This document shows, one piece after another, positions 26,915 to 34,908 of a stretch of DNA of 56,481 nt. Every line of letters begins with the position of its first letter. Position 1 is the stretch's first letter. Source of the DNA: Elusimicrobiota bacterium (GTDB lineage: Bacteria; Elusimicrobiota; UBA8919); contig JBFLWK010000012.1 of the NCBI GenBank assembly GCA_040757695.1, forward strand, positions 1 to 56,481. Reading direction: 5' to 3'. The position numbers and the translations under genes are program-made. The notes under the pieces were generated by a model. It was not told the origin of the DNA, did no database searches, and saw only the letters and a list, made by a program, of their open reading frames with translations.

Positions 26915-27754
26915 TCATCTGTGGCTGCTTTGTATTTTTGTCGTTATCACTTGTCTCATTATTTCAATCGGCGGTTTTTTACCTGTCCATAATTCAAACG
27001 ATTTCATACCTTGATAAATAAGCATATCTAATCCATCTGAAAAAGGTGCACCAACTTTTTTTGCATCTTTGATTAACTGTGTTTGTCTGTTATAGATAAC
27101 ATCATACACAAACATATCCTTTCGCAATAGTTTCTTGTTAATTGGTGATGCATCTTTTTTGTCCATACCGATTGGCGTTGCATTGATAAATATATCAGAT
27201 TGTAAAATATGATGACTACTTTTGTTAACCTCAATACCAAGCAATTTGCATTGTGTGTTACAAAAATGTAAGCATTTGCTTACAAATTTTTTCATTCGTT
27301 GCTTGATAATATCCGATACAACAAGTTTTTTTATACCGGATTTTATCAACGCATATGCGATTGCTTTTGCTACACCACCACAGCCAAGCATAAAAACAGT
27401 TTTATTTTTAACAGTTGTTTTACCTTCAATAGATTTTACAAAACCGTAATGGTCAGTATTATATCCCGATAGGAAACCATTCCTATTGACGATAGTATTC
27501 ACAGCACCGATTTTTTTTGCTTCATCAGAAATTTTATCTAAAAATTTGATTACATTTTCTTTGTGTGGAATTGTGATATTCACACCGGCAATATTCAAAA
27601 CACGAATTGATTCAACAGCAGTTTTAAGCTGGCTTGGCTTGATATTAAAAGGAATATACACATAATCCAAGCCCATTTTTTTTATTGCAGCATTATGCAT
27701 CGCTGGTGAAAGCGAATGTTCTATCGGCCAGCCAAAAATGCCTAAAATTTTCAT
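26915..27754 (-). CDS. aroE: Shikimate dehydrogenase AroE with an in-frame palindrome
   Basis: AroE reduces 3-dehydroshikimate with NADPH. It has GWPIEHSLSPAMHN (Ser14, Ser16), TIPHKENV with catalytic Lys65, GYNTDHYG with Asp101, the nucleotide loop MLGCGGVAKA (122-131) and FINATPIGM. Residues 158-163 (VSKCLH) are coded by the 18-bp palindrome TGTAAGCATTTGCTTACA at 27267-27284, inside the NADP domain just where the loop that reads the 2'-phosphate is expected. The enzyme is otherwise intact at 279 residues, so the insert appears tolerated. Confidence 0.95.
   Translation of the reverse strand: MKILGIFGWPIEHSLSPAMHNAAIKKMGLDYVYIPFNIKPSQLKTAVESIRVLNIAGVNITIPHKENVIKFLDKISDEAKKIGAVNTIVNRNGFLSGYNTDHYGFVKSIEGKTTVKNKTVFMLGCGGVAKAIAYALIKSGIKKLVVSDIIKQRMKKFVSKCLHFCNTQCKLLGIEVNKSSHHILQSDIFINATPIGMDKKDASPINKKLLRKDMFVYDVIYNRQTQLIKDAKKVGAPFSDGLDMLIYQGMKSFELWTGKKPPIEIMRQVITTKIQSSHR
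27267..27284 (-). repeat. TAAGCAAATGCTTA hairpin repeat, copy 1 (inside aroE)
   Basis: TGTAAGCATTTGCTTACA on the plus strand, with 7-bp arms and a 4-nt loop that reads AAAT in the transcript. It is read in frame as VSKCLH. This is one of seven copies, all in this orientation. Confidence 0.9.
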
Positions 27755-27799
27755 TTTTGTCTCTAATTTTTCTAATTATGAAATTGTTAAAAAACTCCT

Positions 27800-27880
27800 A
27801 TAAGTTGTCATTCTGAGCAAAGCGAAGAATCTCTTACCAACCAAACGTGAGTTCCTTCACATCGTTCAAGATGACAAATT
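27800..27880. repeat. Dispersed inverted repeat of GTCATTCTGAG type between aroE and brnA
   Basis: TGTCATTCTGAGCAAAGCG and AGAATCTC at the left and a matching ATCGTTCAAGATGACA at the right form an imperfect inverted repeat that fills the gap after brnA. Elements beginning GTCATTCTGAGC/GTCATTGCGAGC are known as dispersed repeats in many bacterial genomes. Related sequences occur at 30201-30283, 48340-48412 and 53415-53453. No gene was seen here. Confidence 0.65.
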
Positions 27881-27882
27881 GA

Positions 27883-28098
27883 TTAGATTCTTGACTGAGC
27901 ATGAATAATACCAGCGATTACCCTTAATGTTCGATTAATTGATTCGGATGTGGGAAATACTTTTGACACATCTGAATCTAACAACACTGCATTATTTCCT
28001 TCAGCATATTTCCGCGCATATTTCCCACGGACTCCTTTTCTGAAGTCATACTCAGGCAACATTCCGTTACCGTGCTGGTTTTTACTTACATTCTTCAT
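27883..28098 (-). CDS. brnA: BrnA-type antitoxin
   Basis: This 71-residue protein has the pattern PEYDFRKGVRGKYARKYAEGNN followed by LLDSDVSKVFPTSESINRTLR. It is common in antitoxins paired with BrnT-family toxins and carries a C-terminal ribbon-helix-helix-like part. It would bind BrnT and repress the operon. The start at 28098 (MKNVSKNQHG) is chosen because the frame upstream runs inside brnT. The 17-nt overlap with the toxin gene is typical of such pairs. Confidence 0.75.
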   Translation of the reverse strand: MKNVSKNQHGNGMLPEYDFRKGVRGKYARKYAEGNNAVLLDSDVSKVFPTSESINRTLRVIAGIIHAQSRI

Positions 28099-28368
28099 AA
28101 CTTTTCCTTTTCCGACGAGTAGCCCACCTTGCACTAATAATACGAATGGTATCTTTCTGTTCACAGTGGACTACTATTGAAATTCGTCCTTTATATATTT
28201 GTCCGATTGTTACAAACCGTTTTTCTCCTGGTTTTGAATGTAGCGGGTCAATAATAGTTACAGAAAAAGGAACTCCAAAAATTGTTGAGGCCTCTTCAAA
28301 CGACACTTTATGCTTTTTATATAATTAGATTTCGCTTTTCCTGAGTCCCATTCAAAAGTTAATCCCAA
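28082..28368 (-). pseudogene. brnT: BrnT toxin, broken by a one-base frameshift in a homopolymer
   Basis: BrnT is a small RNase toxin. The 3' frame (28082..28306) gives VSFEEASTIFGVPF...RIISARWATRRKRKSYEE, the family body. The N-terminal part LTFEWDSGKAKSNYIK lies in another frame upstream, starting at a TTG (28368) after AAGGAG. Adding one A to the A5 run at 28314-28318 would give NYIKKHKVSFEEA, the expected join. So the gene is shifted by one missing base. This could be real inactivation, slippage-based phase variation or a sequencing error. BrnA next to it is intact. Confidence 0.75.
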
Positions 28369-28407
28369 TTTAATTCTCCTTTTCTTGAACCATTTCCAAA
28401 TTACTTT

Positions 28408-28950
28408 TTAATTACCTCCGTCCCCAGTATTTTTTGTCTTATATTTCCCTGTTTGTATTTTATGGATTATCAATTTCTCTATATTTCCTTCATCTTCTAG
28501 ATCTGAGTTTCTATATTTACAATCAGGATTAGGACATTCATAAGTATAACCTTGATTTAATTCACAATCACACTTTGGGCAATGTGGAGTTAAATTACAA
28601 ATTTTGTTATCAATATACTTCCAATGCCAACATACTTTATAAAAAACATCTTTTGTATAATTATACCAGTCAAGTTTTTCTGATTTCTTGTTTTTAAACA
28701 GCATAATTCCCACAAAAATAATAAAAATAAGCAAGGGAAAAAAATCGAAAAATAATATTGTTTTCCATAAGGGTAGGGTAAATTTTTGTGTAAAAAAAAG
28801 ATAAATATATACTACAAGTGTTACTATAAAGTTTAATAATGACTTTATAAAATTAAAATCAAATATATATGTTGAAACTAAATTACCTCCAGCAGTAGCA
28901 AATATCCCGACAACAAAAGTAATAAAATACTTATTTCTAATAATTTTCAT
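28408..28950 (-). CDS. Hypothetical membrane protein with C-terminal zinc ribbon
   Basis: I do not recognise this 180-residue protein. Three hydrophobic stretches (about 9-28, 34-54 and 62-85) suggest a membrane anchor. A cytoplasmic tail follows with HCPKCDCELNQGY and YECPNPDCKY, a CxxC...CxxxxC zinc-ribbon pattern, ending in a charged tail. It lies 5 nt after the restriction-modification gene in the same direction and may be co-transcribed with it. A role linked to defence is only suggested by position. Confidence 0.6.
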   Translation of the reverse strand: MKIIRNKYFITFVVGIFATAGGNLVSTYIFDFNFIKSLLNFIVTLVVYIYLFFTQKFTLPLWKTILFFDFFPLLIFIIFVGIMLFKNKKSEKLDWYNYTKDVFYKVCWHWKYIDNKICNLTPHCPKCDCELNQGYTYECPNPDCKYRNSDLEDEGNIEKLIIHKIQTGKYKTKNTGDGGN

Positions 28951-28955
28951 TGTTC

Positions 28956-31727
28956 TTATTTACTTTCCACAATTTTTATTTCTTTTTCTGTAAGTCCGTA
29001 AAGTTTATAGACTAATTCGTCTATTTGGTTGTCGGTTTTTTGGATTTCGGATTCAATTCGTTTTCGCTCATCTGTAATTTTATCACCGAATTTTTGCAGT
29101 TGTTTGTTTAACTCAAGCATTCTTTGAGAAAATTGTGCAATTTTTTCTTGTTCGCTTTCACTTGCTTGAGGGATTGGAAAAATTGCTAATTCTTTAACCT
29201 TAAATTGAGGGAAAATATTGCGTTGTAACTTATCAAAAGTATTCACAAACCAAAAAGTTGTGATTTTTGAATTAAGAACAGCAAGGACAAAAAATGGCTC
29301 AATATCATGAAAATTATAAATAATCATACTATTTATATCATTCAGCAAATAATCTTTTGTAAATACAGCATAAATTGAATAAGGCGGTGGCGATGGTATC
29401 TGTCTAACCAAAATTCGTGGGTTAGTAAATAACTTTTCATCTCTTGGTGCAGCTAAACACTCTCCATATTTTAACCACCAACCACTCCAATCTATACCAT
29501 ACCTTTTGACATTTTTGCCCTCTAAATATTTACCGTAATCAGCATCTTCTTTCGTTTTACTATGATAGACACGGTTGTTTTTCATCGTGTCTGTTTGTTT
29601 TGGTTTTCCTTTGCCTGTTTCGTATGCTTTTAATCCAGCTTTGATGATGGAAAAAGAGTCAAGTGATTTTGAATGGTTTTTTATTTTTCCCAATATAGTT
29701 ATTTTATCTTTGTTTTTAGTTAATACGATGTTTATTATGTAATTATTGCCCTTGAAAAGTGATGGTGCAAATTTTCCAACAATTTCAAGTTTTCCATCTC
29801 TAAACTCGCCGAGTGTTATATCAGTAGGTTTTCCTTTTTGAAAAACTAACAAACAGGTGTCAATATTAGCATCTTGAAAAACTTTATCAAAAATATTGAT
29901 AATTTTAAGATTGCTTGTCTCTTGTAATAGAAATTTCCTAAACTCTGAAAAAGTATCAATAGTAAGCCAGTTATTCGGAATAATAAAACCGAAATAACCA
30001 TTTCTATCGAGCAGTTCATATGCCTTATTCACGAATAAAAGATAGGTATTTATTTGATATTTAACTAAATCATAATTTTCATAATAATATTTTTTCTCTT
30101 TCTCTGAAAAACTTTCCCCTCGCGCAAAAACATACGGGGGATTGCCGATGATGATGTCAAAACCACCATTGGATTCTTTGGCTCGTCCCGTTTCAACACC
30201 GAGATTGCCACGGCTACGCCTCGCAATGACATTGGGCTGGTCTGATGAGATTGCTACAGGACTTCGTCCTTCGCAATGACACAACACTTCTGGGAATTCT
30301 TCAGACCAGTTGAATGCTTTGTTGCCTGCAACTGTTGGGTCATCAATCAGCGAATTCCCGCATCTGATATTTTTTAACATTGGCAAGCGTTCACGAGTAT
30401 AAAGCGTTTTCAGAAGCAAATTCATCTGTGTAATTTCTACTGCCTGTTTATCAAGGTCAACACCATAGATATTGTTCTGCAGTATTTCGGGTTTTCGGAC
30501 TCCGCCTAACTCACCCGTCCAGTATTTTACCAATTCGTCAAATGCTTTTATAAGAAATGAACCAGAGCCACAGGCGGGTTCTAAAATTTTAAGATTTTGA
30601 ACTTCTTTTGGTTTTGCTGTTTTTAACACTTCTCCAACGGTATTTTTCACAATGTAATCAACGATATAAGTCGGTGTGTAATAAATCCCCTGCTCTTTTC
30701 TGTGCTGGTGTGTTTCTTTTAACTTTGCTGTTGTCGGTGTTTTTTTAAGTATATGTCCGAGATACTGCTCGTAAATACTGCCTAAAACATCAGCATTTAT
30801 CACTCCAAAATCATAATGAATATTTCCATCTTTTGTCTGATATAACGATAGAATAATTTCTTCCAAAATATCGTTATCAATTTTCAGTTTCTCGCAAAGA
30901 TGCGGTTCAAAAAGTTTTGAGTTATATCCGTCATCAAACTCACGGAAATTTTTTTGTAGAGAAGAGTTTAAGTCCCGCTTACTTTCTTGGCAAGAGCGAA
31001 CGAGAGATAAAAGATGGTTCTGCTCAATATTTCTATCCTCGCAAGTGCGAATAAAAATTAGACGGTCAAGTATTCGCTGGACTGATTCATCAAGTTCTGT
31101 CTCTGAAATTTTATTCAATCGTGGATATTTCAGAATATTTTTAGTAAGTTTTTCGCGAGCTTTTAACAAATCGTCAAGAATCTGTTTTGAGACGGGCTGT
31201 TTCTTGATTTTCTTTCCAAATTTTTCTGACCATCTATCAAGTGTTCCAGTTTCAATACTTGTTTTACTTAATAACCATAAAGAATCAAAATCAGTAATGT
31301 AATCCATATAAGTTAAATCAAGCACTTTTGCTTTGTCAGCATCTTCTCGCCATTCTGCGTTGTAAAGTTTGAGCCCTTCAAAATCAGTCAAAATAGCCCA
31401 TTGAACGCCTTTATGCCACGAATAATTTATTGCCTGTTTGCTGTATTCAGGATTATTGAGGTCGGCTTTAAGCGGTTTTGCTTCAACAAAAAACTTTACG
31501 ATACCTGAAAGTATGAATGAATAATCAACCCTACCGTTTGAAATTTTGTCTTCAGCGCTAACTTCGTTAGAATTCTCAATATCCCAACCCAGTGTACGAA
31601 ACAACGGAAGAATAAAATCCTTCTTGGTCATTTCTTCTTTATAGTCATTTATTTTACCATCAGTTTTTACTGTTTCATATTTTTGAATTAGTTTTTTAAC
31701 TTCTGATTTTGCGGTTTCTTTGTCCAT
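28956..31727 (-). CDS. Single-chain restriction-modification enzyme (type IIG / Eco57I-like)
   Basis: This 923-residue protein would methylate adenine at, and cut near, a specific DNA site. The N-terminus has a nuclease pattern with Asp68, Glu82 and Lys84 (VDYS...FFVEAK) as in type I R-like N-terminal domains. The N6-adenine methyltransferase has YYTPTYIVDYIV, motif I LEPACGSGSF (382-391) and motif IV NPPY (529-532). The C-terminal 300 residues should be the TaqI-like target recognition domain. Residues 483-519 (CHCEGRSP...) come from two tandem dispersed repeats inserted in frame between motif I and NPPY. Confidence 0.85.
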   Translation of the reverse strand: MDKETAKSEVKKLIQKYETVKTDGKINDYKEEMTKKDFILPLFRTLGWDIENSNEVSAEDKISNGRVDYSFILSGIVKFFVEAKPLKADLNNPEYSKQAINYSWHKGVQWAILTDFEGLKLYNAEWREDADKAKVLDLTYMDYITDFDSLWLLSKTSIETGTLDRWSEKFGKKIKKQPVSKQILDDLLKAREKLTKNILKYPRLNKISETELDESVQRILDRLIFIRTCEDRNIEQNHLLSLVRSCQESKRDLNSSLQKNFREFDDGYNSKLFEPHLCEKLKIDNDILEEIILSLYQTKDGNIHYDFGVINADVLGSIYEQYLGHILKKTPTTAKLKETHQHRKEQGIYYTPTYIVDYIVKNTVGEVLKTAKPKEVQNLKILEPACGSGSFLIKAFDELVKYWTGELGGVRKPEILQNNIYGVDLDKQAVEITQMNLLLKTLYTRERLPMLKNIRCGNSLIDDPTVAGNKAFNWSEEFPEVLCHCEGRSPVAISSDQPNVIARRSRGNLGVETGRAKESNGGFDIIIGNPPYVFARGESFSEKEKKYYYENYDLVKYQINTYLLFVNKAYELLDRNGYFGFIIPNNWLTIDTFSEFRKFLLQETSNLKIINIFDKVFQDANIDTCLLVFQKGKPTDITLGEFRDGKLEIVGKFAPSLFKGNNYIINIVLTKNKDKITILGKIKNHSKSLDSFSIIKAGLKAYETGKGKPKQTDTMKNNRVYHSKTKEDADYGKYLEGKNVKRYGIDWSGWWLKYGECLAAPRDEKLFTNPRILVRQIPSPPPYSIYAVFTKDYLLNDINSMIIYNFHDIEPFFVLAVLNSKITTFWFVNTFDKLQRNIFPQFKVKELAIFPIPQASESEQEKIAQFSQRMLELNKQLQKFGDKITDERKRIESEIQKTDNQIDELVYKLYGLTEKEIKIVESK
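30201..30283. repeat. Two tandem GAGATTGC..CGCAATGAC repeats inside the restriction-modification gene
   Basis: Two direct units, GAGATTGCCACGG..CGCAATGAC (30201-30230) and GAGATTGCTACAGG..CGCAATGAC (30248-30280), lie in frame. The second holds the hairpin AGGACTTCGTCCT. They encode peptides such as VAISSDQ and VIARRSRGNL, which I recognise as typical products of this dispersed repeat when read through in proteins. Confidence 0.8.
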
Positions 31728-31734
31728 ATTCTTG

Positions 31735-32331
31735 TTACTTTTTCCCTAATATCTTATTGAGTAGATTGGTTGTTCCTGACCTTTTAGCCCAGTTTGACAA
31801 TTTTTTTAGATTCAGTTTATTTTTATTAACCACTTTAAGTATATTCTCAATATCTATAATGTCCATTGGCCCACCTGCTTTTAATTTCAAGATTATCTGA
31901 CCTTCAGTATTAACTACAGGGATTGACTGTCTTGCAAAATGTAGTAGAACTGTATCTTTACAAATTTCATCTTGCCAGTTCAATGTTGATATAAGAATAT
32001 CTACAATTCGTGATTTTTTTTCTCGCCCTCTTTCTTTCTTATAACAAATAATTGCATAATATGGAAAAACTTCTTGTTCTGGTTTTTTTAATTCTATTGA
32101 GTAACTTTTCGTATTAAATAGTTTTCTAAATTCTACATAAAACTTTCCTATATTTTCTGTTGATATTAAGAAATCTACATTTTTCGTCGCTCTGGGTATG
32201 CCAATAGCACCTACTCCTAACCCACCAATAAGTCCGTAAGAATTTATAATTCCTGTAGATTTAAATCCTGACAAAAACTTTGATATAACAATTAGTAAAT
32301 TTTCTATTTTTTGATATTCTCTATTTTCCAC
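31735..32331 (-). CDS. AbiEii-like nucleotidyltransferase (candidate toxin)
   Basis: The 198-residue protein has the nucleotidyltransferase pattern GLIGGLGV...RATKNVDFLI (GG at 36-37, Asp53) and a later carboxylate strand RIVDILIS. This is as in AbiEii/DUF6036-type proteins, which are toxins in several toxin-antitoxin systems. Translation starts at GTG (32331), overlapping the stop of a 56-residue ORF by 11 nt. It lies 7 nt before the restriction-modification gene. Toxin function is inferred from fold and setting; a housekeeping transferase is the alternative. Confidence 0.65.
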   Translation of the reverse strand: MENREYQKIENLLIVISKFLSGFKSTGIINSYGLIGGLGVGAIGIPRATKNVDFLISTENIGKFYVEFRKLFNTKSYSIELKKPEQEVFPYYAIICYKKERGREKKSRIVDILISTLNWQDEICKDTVLLHFARQSIPVVNTEGQIILKLKAGGPMDIIDIENILKVVNKNKLNLKKLSNWAKRSGTTNLLNKILGKK

Positions 32332-32491
32332 TGAATTTTACTTTCTTTCCGGCTTCTGCAAGGTTTCTGCAGAACTCGGAAATCAGAAGCGTCTCTACTA
32401 ATTTTTCTTTTATACTTTTTTTACGATAGTAATTTGCATGGTCATCAATGCTTCTTCTAAACTTACTATTATGACAATGGCTTCTTTTCAT
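32321..32491 (-). CDS. Small 56-residue ORF, possible antitoxin partner
   Basis: The frame from ATG 32491 encodes MKRSHCHNSKFRRSI...SEFCRNLAEAGKKVKF. It is basic and helical, with two Cys and four His, and I know no family for it. The stop overlaps the start of the nucleotidyltransferase gene by 11 nt, the layout usual for antitoxin-toxin pairs. The evidence for a real gene is the overlap, the absence of other content in the gap and the compact composition. No strong ribosome site is seen. Confidence 0.5.
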   Translation of the reverse strand: MKRSHCHNSKFRRSIDDHANYYRKKSIKEKLVETLLISEFCRNLAEAGKKVKFSGK

Positions 32492-32523
32492 ATATCAGTT
32501 TATTGAGATTCTGATAACTTCAA

Positions 32524-33891
32524 CTATTCTCCTGCAACTGACAACTGGTTTATCAGCAGCGAAGGACTACCAATACTTCCATAAAATTTTAAATCATTTC
32601 CTATATCCAAAATATTATCAAACAAATCCAGAATATTTCCTGCGATTGTTACGCCGTGAACTGGGAATTTTTTTTCACCATTTTCTACATAAAAACCATT
32701 TACACCTACAGAGAACTCACCGGAAACAGCATCAGCATTATGCATTCCCATTGTTTCAGTAATATAAAGCCCGCGACCCATTTTTTTTAATAAACTATCA
32801 AGAATTGTTTCACTTTGTTGAATATAAAGGTTTGTAGCCTCCGGCACCGAAAGCCCTGAATAACCTCTTGAGGCATTCCCAGTAGATTTGGTATTGTCTT
32901 TTTTAGCCGTGTATAAATTATGAATATAATTTTTAAGCACCCCATTTTCAATAATTATTGTTTTTTGTGTTGGGATACCATCATCATCAAACGACGAAGT
33001 CGCAACCCCATTAGTAAGTGTTCCATCATCAATAATACTTAGTTTTTCAGAACATACTTTTTGGTTAATGCGTTCTTTCAATAAAGAAACATTTTTCTGG
33101 ACGGCAAATGCTGAAAAAGAGGCTGAAAATAATCCTAAAAAATCACAGCCAACATTTTGGTTAAAAATTACTGGATAACTGCCTGTCTTTATTCGTTTAG
33201 CACCTAAAAGGTCAACAGCATTTCTAACTGCCTGTGAGGTTGTTGTTTCAAAATCTATATCGTTAAAAATCCTTTTTATTGTAGATTCTCCACCAACCTG
33301 AATTTCGCCACACTCACCTTCTTTCCCACGCCCTTCACTTCCATCCGAAGCAACACAAGAAATTCCATATGAAAAAAATGTCCCACGAGAAATATATGCA
33401 ACCCTATTACTATTTACGATATAAGTTTCGCCTGATGATTCTGAATAACCTGCTTTTGCGATACTTCTTATTTTTTTGTTTGATAGGGCAAATCGTTCCA
33501 TATTTTTCAGTATATTGATTTTTTTATCAATTGGAATCTTCCTAAAAGTTTCATCACTAATATCCAGTTCAGTATTAATTTTAGTCGGTGATGCTATAGT
33601 ATTATATTCATCTTCAGGCATCAGTTCACGGTTTTGTTCTGCTAATAAAACTAAATCGTCTATTACAGAATCACTGAAATTATTTGTATACGCGAAACCT
33701 GTTCTACTGTTTTTTATGATTCTTAGTCCAATACCCTGTGATACAGTGTTATAACAATCTTCTAATTTGCCTTCAGACCATACAATTGTAGTATTATCTG
33801 TAATATCGCCGAAAAGTTCAACTTCTGTTGTTATACCAACTTTTTTTTGTAATTTTGTAAAGATATTCTTGAAAAAATTAAAATCAATCAT
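32524..33891 (-). CDS. pmbA: PmbA/TldE-family protease subunit
   Basis: PmbA works with TldD as a zinc peptidase on peptides; here TldD is not in the window. The 455-residue protein has WSEGKLEDCYNTVSQGIGLRII near the start and the conserved PVIFNQNVGCDFLGLFSASFSAF and SGEFSVGVNGFYVENGE segments. The start at MIDFNFFK forms an ATGA overlap with the upstream small membrane protein, which decides it over an ATG six codons earlier. PmbA itself lacks the zinc motif, as is normal. Confidence 0.9.
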   Translation of the reverse strand: MIDFNFFKNIFTKLQKKVGITTEVELFGDITDNTTIVWSEGKLEDCYNTVSQGIGLRIIKNSRTGFAYTNNFSDSVIDDLVLLAEQNRELMPEDEYNTIASPTKINTELDISDETFRKIPIDKKINILKNMERFALSNKKIRSIAKAGYSESSGETYIVNSNRVAYISRGTFFSYGISCVASDGSEGRGKEGECGEIQVGGESTIKRIFNDIDFETTTSQAVRNAVDLLGAKRIKTGSYPVIFNQNVGCDFLGLFSASFSAFAVQKNVSLLKERINQKVCSEKLSIIDDGTLTNGVATSSFDDDGIPTQKTIIIENGVLKNYIHNLYTAKKDNTKSTGNASRGYSGLSVPEATNLYIQQSETILDSLLKKMGRGLYITETMGMHNADAVSGEFSVGVNGFYVENGEKKFPVHGVTIAGNILDLFDNILDIGNDLKFYGSIGSPSLLINQLSVAGE

Positions 33892-34103
33892 CGTAGTAAT
33901 ACACTCCATGTCATATAAAATGCAATTATAGCAAGTAATATAAAAAGTGCACCGATTTTTTTGCGATGTAAAAGAATATAAGTATCGTTAAATAAAAACT
34001 CTTTGGCATAGAAGTTTATCTTCATAACCATCCTGGGATTATAGAGATAAACAAAACCTAAAAACAGCAGCAAAATTCCACAAATCATTTTTAATATAAT
34101 CAT
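33888..34103 (-). CDS. Small membrane protein, function unknown
   Basis: This 71-residue protein has two predicted membrane helices (about 3-22 and 48-68) around a basic loop, NPRMVMKINFYAKEF. I do not recognise the family. GGAGG stands 6 nt before the start. The stop overlaps pmbA by 4 nt, so it is a real co-translated gene. It is probably an inner-membrane protein of this operon. Confidence 0.65.
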   Translation of the reverse strand: MIILKMICGILLLFLGFVYLYNPRMVMKINFYAKEFLFNDTYILLHRKKIGALFILLAIIAFYMTWSVLLR

Positions 34104-34151
34104 ACAAAACCTCCAGTATCCACACGCTATTCTAAAAAGTATTTTGATACC

Positions 34152-34313
34152 GTTGAAAAAGTTAATTTACCGCAGAGGCACAGAGAAAATCACAGTAGAG
34201 GCACAGCATGCTGTGCCCTTACTCACAGAAAAAACAGAATTCTTAATTCTCAATTCTTAATCCTGTGATTTTCCCTCTGTGTTCTCCGCGTCTCTGTGGT
34301 AGGGTTTTTCAAC
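34152..34313. repeat. 162-bp MITE-like inverted-repeat element between divergent genes
   Basis: Terminal inverted repeats GTTGAAAAA (34152-34160) and TTTTTCAAC (34305-34313) enclose further complementary arms: ACCGCAGAGGCACAGAG and GAAAATCACAG, matching CTGTGATTTTC, CTCTGTG and TCTCTGTGGT. A perfect palindrome, GCACAGCATGCTGTGC, lies at 34201-34216. No gene fits. It looks like a non-autonomous mobile element or large hairpin repeat. It fills most of the space between the two divergent starts. Confidence 0.7.
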
Positions 34314-34334
34314 AATCTCATTTTATAAAAAATA

Positions 34335-34363
34335 TGGTAAAAAGTCAAATTATTTGATATAAT
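34335..34363 (+). promoter_or_regulatory. Promoter of the Nudix gene, predicted leaderless
   Basis: TATAAT at 34358-34363 ends 8 nt before the ATG at 34372, so transcription should start at or one base before the start codon. The -35 region (TGGTAA) is weak. The same geometry occurs at three other starts in the window. Confidence 0.6.
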
Positions 34364-34371
34364 AGTTTAGG

Positions 34372-34908
34372 ATGAAAGAGAAATTATTAAAAAAGAAAAA
34401 AATCTATAGTGGCAAAATACTTAATCTTTTTGCAGATGATGTAATTTTACCTAACAGAAAGAAAGCATTAAGAGAATACATCAAGCAGCCTAATGCAGTA
34501 GCAGTTATTCCATTTGTCAATACTAAAAAAATTGTCCTTGTGAAACAGTACAGATACCCTATAAAAAAAATAACATATGAACTTCCTGCTGGGAAAACAG
34601 TAAAAAACGAAAGCCCGTATAACTGTGTAAAACGCGAACTTGAAGAAGAAACAGGATTCACTTCTAACAATATAAAAAAATTGATTTCTTATTATCCATC
34701 AACCGCATTCTCTACAGAAAAACTGCATATATTTGTTGCTAAGAATCTCAAAAAGGTAGATGTAAAACCGGATGCTGACGAGTTTATAAAGCCAGAAATT
34801 ATTGACTTAAAAATTGCGATGGATTGGATAAAGATGGGTAAAATTGAAGATGCAAAAACTGTTATCGGGCTTCTGTATTATTCCAAGTTCAAAAAATTTC
34901 TTTCATAA
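34372..34908 (+). CDS. Nudix hydrolase, ADP-ribose pyrophosphatase type
   Basis: This is the only plus-strand gene of the window. The Nudix box is complete: Gly at the start of GKTVKNE, seven residues, then RELEEETGF, matching GX5EX7REUXEEXGU. The upstream KQYRYPI and ELPAGK segments are those of ADP-ribose pyrophosphatases (NudF type). It probably hydrolyses ADP-ribose or related nucleotide sugars. The 178-residue length fits. Its 3' end overlaps the convergent GNAT gene by 20 nt, and no terminator hairpin is seen between them. Confidence 0.9.
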   Translation: MKEKLLKKKKIYSGKILNLFADDVILPNRKKALREYIKQPNAVAVIPFVNTKKIVLVKQYRYPIKKITYELPAGKTVKNESPYNCVKRELEEETGFTSNNIKKLISYYPSTAFSTEKLHIFVAKNLKKVDVKPDADEFIKPEIIDLKIAMDWIKMGKIEDAKTVIGLLYYSKFKKFLS

